From NCBI GenBank assembly GCA_949130495.1, contig OX422211.1:397417049-397481048 (forward strand): 64,000 nucleotides of DNA, read 5' to 3'. The position numbers were made by a program, and so were the translations under genes. Every line of letters begins with the position of its first letter. Within the stretch, counting starts at the first letter, position 1. Shown in pieces: positions 12,101 through 21,938 of the stretch. The notes beneath the pieces were generated by a model. That model was not told where the DNA came from. It did not search any database and saw only the letters and a program-made list of their open reading frames with translations. The DNA is from Sambucus nigra. Taxonomy: Eukaryota; Streptophyta; Magnoliopsida; Dipsacales; Adoxaceae.

Positions 12101-12896
12101 TTGGAGGTAGGGTTGGTGGCGTACGCCCCCTAGCGACACGTTTTCAATCCTAAGTGTTCCTACTCTCAAATTCGGGTCATATTCTCAAACCGAGCATCCT
12201 GTACACAATCGATTGCCATGTGTAATGTTAGACAAGAATGCGGTGTGTGTGCCACATGTAGTGCTATTTGGGGGCTATTAGTTGTTTATGCCGACTCGTG
12301 GAACATTTTCAAGCCTAAGTGTGCGTATTTTAAAATTTGGGTATTCTCAAACCGAGAGTCCCGTGACTATCTGGTTGGTTACAATAAGTTAGTTGAACAC
12401 GTACAAGGTGTTTATGTCACTCACAATGCCGTTTGGAGGTTGTTGGTGGTTTTTGCCCACTAGTGGCACGTTTTCAAGCCTAAGTGTGTCTATTTCAAAT
12501 TCTAGTTATATTCTCAAATTGAGAGTCCCATGACTACGTGAGTAGTGTCCACATGTTATGTTGGATGGACATGAGTTTTTTATGCCTCCTGTGGTGCCGT
12601 TTAACTGGGATTCGTAGCGTCCACCCCCGCGCGACACGTTTTCAATCGTAAGTGTTTCCTACTCCCAAATCCGGGTCCTATTCTCAAACCGATTTCCTGC
12701 AACTGTGCGATCGGCGACTACATTTTATGTTGGCAATGCACGAGGTGTTCATTCCACTAGCAGAGTCATTTGGGGGTATCTAGTGGTTTCGGCCCACTCA
12801 TGACACGTTTTCAACCCAAGTGTGCCTATTTTAAAATTTGGGTCTTATTCTCAAACTGAGAGTCCCATAACTATCCAATCCATTTCTACATGTTGT
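9200..12896. repeat. ~170-bp satellite array, about 22 monomers
   Basis: The phrase CTATTCTCAAA recurs at about 9207, 9562, 9729, 9898, 10067, 10231, 10508, 10848, 11328, 11502, 11839, 12008, 12178, 12509, 12689 and 12848, mostly 165-175 bp apart. Each unit carries TTTTCAAGCCTAAGTG, a TGCTACGTGTTA-like segment, CACGAGGTGTTCGTG and TGCCGTTTGGGGG. Two monomer types are seen: A with GTGTGCCTATTTTGAAAT and B with GTGTTCCTACTCTCAAAT. The array is richer in G+C than its flanks. It ends abruptly where a Copia LTR begins at 12897. Open frames inside it are chance. Confidence 0.93.
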
Positions 12897-14343
12897 TGTA
12901 AGGACACAAATTTCCAATTGAGTCTTAATGTAGTGTTGGCTCAATTCCGGACAAAAACATTTGAGTTCTAGGGTAGTATTCATGAGTATCCTCTAAGCCT
13001 ATGACATTGGAAGTTTAAATTGAAGACGTAGCGGCCAGTATTTCAAAGTAAAGATATCAAAGTGTCGGTTTTACATAATGCCTAGTTTTGCGTCCGCAAC
13101 AGTTCATATTTCAAGTCTCCAAAAGGTATGAATAATTTTTAATGGGTGTAATTTTGTTTCAAATTAATTTTTATGAGCTTAAAATGAAATATGCATATTC
13201 TAACTTTTCGAACGAGAATGTCATTCGAATGAGTTTTTGCCAACGAGTTTCCCTTTGAACACTGACTTTTTGTTAGAAGGGTCGTTCGAACGAAAATGTC
13301 GTTCGAACGAGATTTATGGCGGGAAAAAGTTTTGGTAGTTTTTGGCATTTTTCCACTACTTTGTCCCCACTTTCTTTTAACAGTTTTTAACCACTTTGGG
13401 ACTAATTTTTTTCCAAGACTTGGGAACACACTTTGAGAGATTTTGAGAGAAAATTCTTCCAACCCAAAGTCGATGTTTTCATGTGCTAAATTTATATAAA
13501 AAAGTTTCTTCAAACACATGTTTATACACCCATAGTTTAGTTGGTTTAGTCCAAGTATATCTACATACATATATTATTCTTGGAACAGTTTGACACTCGG
13601 TTCTACTCTACCCATCGAAGATTTGTTTGGGTTCATTCTCTACCCAAAAAGGAGATAAGTTTTTTGCGGCGTTCTCATATGGTAAAAGGCAGCGTGTGTG
13701 GTTGACGGGTTCCAAATGCTTCATTAGAGGAGTGCAAGGTTTCGGTGGAGTCCGGGATTATCGGCTAAGCAGAGGTCGGTACAAGAAGATGCGTCAGGGG
13801 TTTGAATAAGTCGAGTTGAATTAAGTAAGTCATTTGTCTTGTACTTGTAAAAATTTCGTACTTAGTGGACTTAAGGATAGGGTCGTTCGAGGTTTTTTCC
13901 ATTTGGGTTTTCCTCTTACATCGTGGCGTAGTGGTTGTGAATTTATTTTATCTTGCAAATCACCTAGAACGCATGCTTAGGAGTAAAAGATAAAATATGG
14001 TTTAATTCACTACTCTTGTTTAATTTGGTGTAAAAAAAATTAATTTGGGTGAAATTTTGGATTAATTTAATTCAAGTCATTAATATAATTTGATAAAATT
14101 TGGTTTGGCCTATATAGAAAAATGAATTATTCATGTTAGGCAAATTTTAGGACTTGGGATTAAATTAATTTTGTTTAAGTGAAAATATTTGTTGGATTAA
14201 TTTTATTTCACTTTAGTTGAGTTTGATTTTAATTTGGAAGAAATTAAGATTTGTAAGTGGTTTATGTGTTTGAACCATCCTATTCCACACTTAAAGGAAA
14301 TTCATATTTAAAATTTTTAAATTAGGGGTATCACATTCCAACA
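12897..14343 (+). repeat. 5' LTR (1447 bp) of the Copia element in the satellite
   Basis: It starts TGTAAGGACACAAATTTCC and ends CATTCCAACA just before the primer site. The first ~750 bp match the 3' copy starting at 18245, with scattered substitutions. It contains TCGTTCGAACGA palindromes at 13282-13293 and 13299-13310 next to GTTAGAAGG, and the imperfect palindrome TCATTCGAATGA near 13222. Confidence 0.85.
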
Positions 14344-14345
14344 AG

Positions 14346-14358
14346 TGGTATCAGAGCC
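14346..14358 (+). other. Copia primer binding site (initiator tRNA-Met type)
   Basis: TGGTATCAGAGCC lies two bases after the LTR end at 14343. It is an exact match to the usual plant Copia primer core. Confidence 0.85.
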
Positions 14359-14408
14359 GAAGCGCTAATTTATTGCGTTAAGGTCCTTTTAAATATTTTT
14401 GGTTAAAA

Positions 14409-16201
14409 ATGGAATTTTCCACATTTTCAACATTTCCTATTTTTGATGGTTCCAACTAAGCATATTGGAAAGCGCTTACGAAATCGACACTAAAATCTAT
14501 CGATGAGGGGGTTTGGTTGTCAGTTGTTAACGGGTGGTCCCCACCCACATGTGTGATAGAAAATGAGTGTGTCCCCAAACTCGTAGATAGATGGAGTGAG
14601 AATGAATTGAAACTTGCTAATTTTAATTCTCGAGGTTTAAATGCCTTGTCTAGCGCGGTCACACCGGATGAATTCCAACGTATCATGACGTGTGAAACAG
14701 CTAAAGAATCTTGGGATATATTACAACTCACTCACGAGGGAACTAGTGTCATTAAAGCTTCGAAACTCCAAAACCTCGCCACTTAATTTGAAACCATCAA
14801 AATGCTTAAAAATGAAACCTTTGATGAATTTTATGCTAGACTTTCTAATATAGTTAATTCATGATTTAATTTCGGAGAGAAAATACCCGACGATCGAGTA
14901 GTAAAGAAAATTTTAAGGTCCCTAACCGAGAGATTTATCCCTAAAGTGACCGTTTTAAATTCTTTACCCACCTTGCACTCTACCAAACTTGAGGAATTAG
15001 TAGGTGATTTGCAAACCTATGAGCTAGATATGTTTCCCTCCAAAAATGAAAAGAAAATAGATAAGAGAATTGCTTTGAAATCCCGAAAGGAATAAAAACA
15101 AGTTGTGATATATGAGAGTGATAGTGACTCGGAGAACATGGTTATGTTTTCTAGGAAATTTTGAAAATTTCTTAAATTTAATAAAGATAAGTTTAAAAAT
15201 GATTTTAAGAAATTTGAAAATTCTAAGCATGACAAAGCCGAAAAGATCCCTAAAACTATTAATCAAAACCTTAATAGGGACAAGTCCAATAGGTGTTATG
15301 GTTGTGAAGGGTATGTCCATAGGGCTTTTGAATGCCCCACTAAACTAAGGAGAGAGGGTAAGTAACCTATATCATACAATGCCGCCCTTAGTGATAGTGA
15401 TAAGGAAGAGGGACCCGATCCCCCATTGAGCTCAAGTTTACCGCATTCATGGATAGTCATGTTATTGAGTGTGAGATATTATTCGATGATGACATCTCAA
15501 AACATGACACTTCCGAGGCCTTTGTTTGTGAATCCCCAAAAGATGATGGTTGTGAGAGTGGAGAACAGAGAGAGAGAGTGAAAGTGATGAAGAGGTTGAT
15601 GAGAGTGAACTTCAATTTTCATTTAAAGAATTATATGAAGAATCAATTAAATTAAAAAGAGTAAATTTGAAGTTAGAAACTAGTTTAAGGGAACATGTCA
15701 AGGTCGTTGATGAGAGTGCATTGATTGATGACCTTAGGACATGTGAGAGATCTCTTCGTGAGAAGCTTGAATATGTAGAAGGCGAGAGATATAGCCTTAG
15801 AGGTTTAATGGAATCAATGAAAAAAGGAGCTTCTTATGTTTGAAGAGTGAAATATTTTTCTAGAGTCTAGAATTTTAAAATTAGAAGAACAATTGAGAGA
15901 CTCTAGTAAGGTCAAATTTGATTTGGAGTGTAGGTTCGCTAAATTAGATAAAATCTTAGGAATGGTCCATATTAAAAATCGCACTTGTGGTTTAGGCTCC
16001 GATTCTTGTAATAATTCCACTAATAAAGATAAAACCAGTGTTTTGAGAGAATCACCTAGGAACCCTTCTAGAGGTCAACCCTTAGGTACTACTTTTCAAC
16101 GAGTTTTTACTTGCTCACATTGTGGTCGAAAAGGTCATCTTAGGAAATTTTGTTTTGACCTTAAAAGAATTTCTAGGAAATCCAAAAGTAAGGTAACCTA
16201 G
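14409..16201 (+). pseudogene. Sirevirus-like Copia gag with two zinc knuckles, broken
   Basis: It starts at ATG 14409 (MEFSTFSTFPIFDGSN) and reads through the UBN2-type gag domain (ELKLANFNSRGLNALSS, FQRIMTCETAKESWDILQ). It continues to a Lys/Phe-rich region and a first zinc knuckle at 15294-15335 (C-x2-C-x4-H-x4-C). After that come an acidic segment, a charged coiled-coil-like spacer (15600-15960) and a second knuckle CSHCGRKGHLRKFC at 16112-16153. Numerous stops (for example at 14458, 14785 and 15364) and frameshifts disable it. The same two-knuckle plan is seen in the element at 57400-61089. Confidence 0.85.
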
Positions 16202-17840
16202 GTAGCTAAGATCCCAAAATCCCAAGATTTTCACTCTTCATTAGTTTGGGTTAGGAGATCTGACTTGGTAGATTTACAAAATAGGATTTTTTATTCTCAT
16301 TTACTTTCACATGCTTCTTCCCTTGTAAAATCTAAAGGTTGAATATTTTAATTTTGTTTTGCATACTCTAGATTTTTGTGCTTTATATCATATATCCTTG
16401 CTAGTTGTATGCGTGTTTATCATTCTCTAGTCATTGCTTTATCACATATCTCTTGCTAGAACTATGATTTTTTTTATCTTTTGTATTATAATTCTTTCAT
16501 TTTAGTTTGATTTAAATGAAAATACAAAAAGATTTTGTTTATCATTTGTGTTTTATCTTATGAGTATTTTAGGCTTACTGAAAAATTCAAATGATTTTTG
16601 TTTATCTTTAGAGTAATTATTTTTGTTTGGTTAAAAATTTCAGAAACTCAAAAAGATTTTTTTTTTGTGTATATTTTAGTTTGACACACTTTATGTGTTA
16701 TATACTTGTGTTTGAATCCTTTCCTTTTCGCTTCCATGTGGCTAGAACTTTTGGTTAAGATTGTCAACCCTTAAAATGTTCTTTGGCATGCTTGCATGGA
16801 GTAGTAGGATTTTGTGTTTCTTAATGGATTCTATTTTTATATGCCTCTATTCACACATGCACGAGCTCATTTGAATTTTAATCGTCACATGTATATTTGA
16901 GCTAAGTGAGATGTTCTCCCATCAATTTAGGCATCTACATTTTTCTATGACTATGGAGGATTTGTGCATGTAATAACCATTTTCTGAATTTAAAAAAAGA
17001 ATAGAAAAATATGTTTATCTGGTGTAGTTATTTATCAATGGAATAGGGTTGCGAAAGACAATGTTACTTTGCGTGAAAAGCCACCATTGAATTCTATGCC
17101 TTAAAAACTATGGCATTAAAAAGAATATTTCACAAGGGCAAAAATAGTTTAGTTAATATCTTCAAAGGAATAGAAAAGAAAATTATGAGGAGTTTGGTTG
17201 GATATATTAACGGGTTTGCACAATGACTCTATTGGTTTGTAGAATCATCAAAATTCTAGGCTTATGTGCATTGTGTATATTTGTTCATTGAGTGCAATTT
17301 ATAGTGTCACATGAGACTATATCTAAATGTGATAAAGTTTTGAAATCAAATGAGAACTCCGTGAACATGTTTTAAGTGATTGGGTCAAAATTTAATTGTT
17401 ACTAGTTCACACCCCTACACTTCCATTTACCACAAGTATTTGGACACATTTTTACCGTACGATGTGTGGTGTTTATACCTATGTATATGTGCGTGTGTGT
17501 TAATGATATTCATTTTGTATACATATATATGGTATTTTTTAGTTTTTGAGTCTTTATCTTGATTGCTAGTCCATCTATGCTTCTAATTCATATTGGTATC
17601 TATTTTGTTGCGTATTTTATTTGATATCACATACTTAGTATCTTATTTGACATATTGGTATCATTTGTTTTGCATCATAAGTTTGTATCTAATTATCCTT
17701 GTTGTGGATTAGTCCTTGTTATTGTTGCCCATATGCTTTCATGTTCTTATCACCTTATTCACCATTATGTTTAACTTGTTTTCCCATCTTTATATCCCTT
17801 ATGTCATTTTTAAAGGAAAAAATTGGTACTTAGTTAAATT
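16202..17840 (+). other. Non-coding internal region of the Copia element
   Basis: This is AT-rich DNA between gag and the polypurine tracts. No protease, integrase, RT or RNase H motif was found in any frame. Either pol was deleted or the family is non-autonomous. Confidence 0.6.
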
Positions 17841-18010
17841 GGGGGAGAAATGAGTAATTAATTAATTCTTTATCCTTTCCCTATTCCTGAACAAAAGGGG
17901 GGAGAATTAGTTTCTAAACCTTTAGTTTAGGCGATCTATCTTAGGGGGAGAGTGTTATATTCTTAGGTTGATCATATTCGATAAAGGGGGGAGAATTAAT
18001 TTAGGGGGAG
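17841..18010 (+). repeat. Cluster of five polypurine tracts
   Basis: GGGGGAGAA-like tracts occur at 17841-17850, 17893-17906, 17943-17952, 17983-17996 and 18003-18010, upstream of the final tract before the 3' LTR. Multiple polypurine tracts ahead of the 3' LTR are described as a hallmark of Sirevirus Copia elements. Confidence 0.75.
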
Positions 18011-18231
18011 TATATAATTTAATTGCATTTAATATTTTTATATTCCCTATGCATTTAATAGTTTGCTTAAGTGTGCAGGAATTATTCTAACGACAACTTT
18101 CTTTGGCAAAGATAGTCATCCTTAGGCTTCGAGTCAATCTTGTATTGTTTATTTTGGGTGCGATGTTTTTGAGTCTAGTTAAGCTTGATGGCCCTTTAGG
18201 AATTTATTTTGGTTTTTTTCCCGAAATAGCC

Positions 18232-18244
18232 AAATGGGGAGATT
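18232..18244 (+). other. Polypurine tract adjoining the 3' LTR
   Basis: AAATGGGGAGATT directly precedes the TGTAAGG start of the 3' LTR, the expected plus-strand primer position. Confidence 0.8.
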
Positions 18245-19066
18245 TGTAAGGACACAAATTTCCAAGTTAGTCTTAATGTAGTGTTGGCTCAATTCCGGAG
18301 AAAAAAATTTGAGTAATAGGATAGTATTCATGAGTATCCTCCAAGCCTATGACGTTTGAAGTTTAAGTTGAAGACGTAGCGGCCATCATTTCAAAGTAAA
18401 GATATCAAAGTGTCGAGTTTACATAGTGCCTAGTTTTTCATCCTCAACAGTTCATATTTCAAGTCTCCAAAAGGTATTAACGCACATTATATATATGTGT
18501 AGGAGACTTCGAATAATTTTTAATGGGTGTAATCTTATTTAAAATTAATTTTTATGAGCTTAAAATGAAATATGCATATTCTGACTTTTCGTTAGAAATT
18601 GTTGTTCGAATGAGTTTTTACCAACGATTTTCCCTTTTGAACACTCACTTTTCGTTAGAAGGGTCGTTTGAACGAAATTTCGTTCAAATGAGATTTTTGG
18701 CGGGAAACAGTTTTGGCAGTTTTTGGCATTTTTCCACTACTTTGTCCCCACTTTCTTTGGACAGTTTTTAACCACTTCGAGACCATATTTTTTCCAATAC
18801 TTGGGAACACACTTTGAGAGCTTTTGAGAGAAAATTCTTCCAACCAAAATTCGATGTTTTCATGTGTTAAATTTCTATAGAAAATTTTCTTCAAACACAT
18901 GTTTATGCATTCATAGTTTAGTTTGTTTAGTATAAGTATCTCTACATACATATATTGTGCTTGGGGCAGTTTGGCACCGGGTTCTACCCTACCCATAGAA
19001 GAGTTGTTTGGGTTCATTCTCTACCCAAAAAGGAGATAAGTTTGTTGCAGCGTTTTCACCCGGTGA
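18245..19066 (+). repeat. 3' LTR of the Copia element, truncated
   Basis: It matches the 5' LTR from TGTAAGGAC through CTACCCAAAAAGGAGATAAG and on to about 19066. There the sequence switches into satellite (CCACTTGCGG... TTTTCAAGCC). About 600 bp of LTR, compared with the 5' copy, is missing. Palindromes that read TCGTTCGAACGA in the 5' LTR appear here as TCGTTTGAACGA, a C-to-T change at CG. Confidence 0.8.
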
Positions 19067-19457
19067 AAGGGTCGTCCACTTGCGGAACATTTTCAAGCCT
19101 AAGTGTCCCTTCTCTCAAATTCGCATCATATTCTCAAATCAGGAGTCATGCGATTACACGAGTGGTTTCTACGTATTATGTCGAACATGCACGAGGTTTT
19201 TGTGACACTCGTGGTGCCGTTTGGTGGTTTCTAGTGGTTTTCGCCCACTCACGACACGTTTTTAAGCCTAAGTGTGCCTATTTTGAAATTCGGATTATAT
19301 TCTCAAATCGGGAGTTCCGCAACTATCTGGCCAGTTGCTACGTGTTATGTTGGATATGAACTAGTCATTCGTACCACTCGCAATGCCGTTTGGGGGTTGT
19401 TGGTGGTTTCTACCTACTCGTGGCACGTTTTCAAGCCTAATTGTGCCTATTTATAAA
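19067..19457. repeat. Satellite array, continuation (about 2.3 monomers)
   Basis: After the Copia 3' LTR the same satellite resumes with three TTTTCAAGCC/TTTTTAAGCC blocks at roughly 170-bp spacing, of types B, A and A. It ends at about 19457, giving way to AT-rich unique DNA. Confidence 0.9.
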
Positions 19458-19995
19458 TTGGGTTACAATTTACCTAGTTAATATTAAAGGAACACTCAAT
19501 ATATTATTTTTAAATTATTAAAAATATATATTATGTTTGCACATATATATATATGAATAGATAATTTTTTTACATATCTTCATTACAACAATCCAACAAC
19601 ATGGCATATTGGAATGAATTTTCTTTCAAATTATTTTACTTTCCTATCCCTAACTAATCTTTTCGGACCATACATTACAAATTGTGAGATGTAAATTTCT
19701 TGTTTGTATTATTTAGACAAATAAATGGTTTCCAAACTTTTTTCAATCAACATTAATAAACATTTGCATGTCTCCAAATTTACATATATGTTTTAAAATT
19801 ACATTTATATAGATCTATACTTCTTCATCAAATATATGTCTACAAATTTACTTTTTCTACAAAGAGTAACAACACATACCATTTCCATAAAAAAACATTG
19901 TTTATGTATGACATATATTTCAAGTATAAACATTTGATCAAACATATATTTGATCAAACATTTATATATGTATGAGAAAACGGTATATATAAATT
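19458..19995. other. AT-rich DNA, no gene recognised
   Basis: This segment lies between the satellite and the break in the Tekay-like Gypsy element. It contains short direct repeats such as ATATATTTGATCAAACAT. No coding frame is supported. Confidence 0.5.
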
Positions 19996-21770
19996 AAGAC
20001 TACTGGGATAGAATCTAAAGGAATCACTACCTCCTTAGAGGTATCCTCCTCAATGTAATACAGATGAGCGGTCGATCCTCCCTCTGGGCGAGGCATCGCC
20101 ACTATAAACATCTCTTGCCCCGGAATGGCAAAAACAATGCTCCCGCTGAAGCAATCAATCATGGCCCTATAAGCTACGAGCCAATCCATACCGATAATCA
20201 CATCGTGAACATGCATATCTAATACTAACATGTCTGCAGGTAATACCAAACCACCAATCTCTACCCCCACTCCCCGGCATATAAAGAAAATAAGTGACCC
20301 ACTCCCCAATGGTGAGTTGACACACGTCACTGTGCTCTCTGCCGTAGCTAACAATCCTAAAGCTTTCACGAAGTGTGTAGCTATAAAACAGTGTGTAGCA
20401 CCCGTATCAAATAATACCCGACCCATAGTGCCATGGATAGGAAACGTACCCTCAATCGCAGGCGGTGCCTGTGGAACTGCAGCCTGGTGGACGTTGTAGA
20501 CACGTCCATACTGTAGCTGCCCCTGCTGAGCTGGGACTGCTGGAATGGGTGGCAATGCTGCCATCTGTGGCGGTGCGGGAAGAGCGGTGGGAAACATAGG
20601 CCTCTGTGGCTCCTGACGAGCACCCTGCTGCTGCTGCTGTGGGGCCCTGCCCCTATCAGGACAATCCTGTCGCTTATGGCCAGTCTTGCCACAAACAAAG
20701 CACTTCCCTGGGAAGTTCCCTCCTCTCTGCCCCTGCTGTCCCCGGCCCTGGTGGCCGTTACCGTTCCTCCCTTGGCCCTGCTGGCCCTGGTGAAACTGCT
20801 GCCCATTCTGCCCCTGTTGGCCCTGATGGCCGTTTGGACCCTGATGGCCCTGACGGAAACCTCCTTGTCCCTGTCTGTAGTTCCCTGACCGGAACCTCTT
20901 ATTATCCCCCTGCTGGGAGCCCTGCTCATTCTGTCTCTGCCCCTGACCAGATTGTGCCCCGCTGGCACCATGTCTTCCAGTCCTGCCCTGATGGCTAGAC
21001 TCCCCCGACCTCTTACCCTCGGCCATATGAAAACGGTGGTCCTGGCAGTGTAACAATGCAGCGTTAACCACATTAGAATAGGTGGCCAACGATAGGTTCC
21101 CTAGCAGATGCTGACGGATCCTCCAAGTCAACCCGTCCGTGAACTTCTCAATCTTCTTCTTCTCTGTTGGTATCTCATCTGGAACGATATTCAACAGATT
21201 CGTGAACTCGGCCTCATACTCGGCCACAGTCTTACCTTCCTGCTTCAGACTCATTAATCTCCTCCTCATTTCCGTATGAACAGCTGACGGAAAGTACTTG
21301 CGGTCGAACCGCACCCAGAACTCCTGAATCGTGAGAGTATCCCTCTCCTCCATGGTGGTAATAGACTCCCACCACTGTAGCGCAGATCCAACTAGTTTGA
21401 AAGTAGCTAGCACCTGCTTCTGAACATCCGTGCACTCATACATCCTTAAGTTCCTCTGCATATCATTCCTCCATTGGCTCGAGACTACCACATCTGAGCT
21501 ACCTGCAAACTCTGGCGGATGCGCTTTCTGAAAATCGTCACGTACACGCTCCCAAGCAGACGGGAATGCATTAGCCTATACTAGCGCGGCAACCGGCGCC
21601 TGAGGTGGTGCCTTCTGAACAACTGCAATGGCGGCATTTACCGCTTGGGCTACTATAGCTGCAACCTCAGCGGCGTTCATCATGCCCTGAACTGGAGTGG
21701 GCTGGGGTTCGGGCGTTGCATCCCTGGGAACTCGTCGTGCACATCGTGGAGGCATCTGAAATAAGAACAA
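19962..21770 (-). pseudogene. Gag-protease of the truncated Tekay-like element
   Basis: The start is ATG 21770 (MPPRCARRVPRDATPEPQP). One in-frame TAG at 21576-21578 interrupts it, after which 509+ codons are open. The domains are a capsid-like retrotrans_gag region (FKLVGSALQWWESI, FWVRFDRKYFPSAVHTEMR), a roughly 100-residue Gln/Gly-rich tail (GQQGQNGQQ, GHQGRGQQGQ), a zinc knuckle CFVCGKTGHKRQDC and a retropepsin with VLFDTGATHCFIA and GMDWL. The last ~12 residues (LIYIYRFLIHI) are read-through beyond the deletion point. Apart from the one stop, the frame is the best preserved retroelement gene in the window. Confidence 0.85.
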
Positions 21771-21924
21771 AGTTTATAAGTTAGCTGTTTATAAACTTAA
21801 GATAGCTGAAGGACGAAGCATACACAAAAAGAGTACAACAGTCCTAAAATATAGGGCTCTATATCAAAGAAACTTAGCGGAAACATAATAAGCCGTCAGA
21901 TCCTAAAGGACACTAGAACCTGAT

Positions 21925-21937
21925 GCTCTGATACCAC
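21925..21937 (-). other. Gypsy primer binding site (initiator tRNA-Met type)
   Basis: On the minus strand, GGTGGTATCAGAGCATCAGG follows the LTR end GGGGTGTCACA. The identical arrangement is present at 28324 in the plus-strand element. Confidence 0.8.
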
Positions 21938-21938
21938 C

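Larger units (their letters stand above)
12897..19066 (+). mobile_element. Gag-only Sirevirus-like Copia element inside the satellite
   Basis: Order on the plus strand: 5' LTR 12897-14343, initiator-Met primer site 14346-14358, gag remnant 14409-16201, 1.6 kb of non-coding DNA, a cluster of polypurine tracts 17841-18010, a final polypurine tract, and a truncated 3' LTR 18245 to about 19066. No protease, integrase or reverse transcriptase is detectable, so it is non-autonomous or has lost pol. The large gag with a coiled-coil spacer and the repeated polypurine tracts point to the Sirevirus lineage. Satellite DNA flanks both sides. Confidence 0.85.

Noticed and set aside
9197..12463. Many 60-90 residue open frames in a row on the plus strand
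   Set aside because: They repeat with the satellite period and have no conserved frame; they are a by-product of the 170-bp repeat.
9200..12896. CRISPR-like spaced repeats
   Set aside because: The repeated unit is the whole 170-bp monomer without unique spacers, and the setting is plant nuclear DNA.
20381..21073. Long Arg/Ser-rich and Pro/Gly-rich open frames on both strands (230 and 130 residues)
   Set aside because: They overlap the Gln/Gly-rich gag tail in other frames; low-complexity GC-rich coding DNA leaves the alternative frames open by chance.
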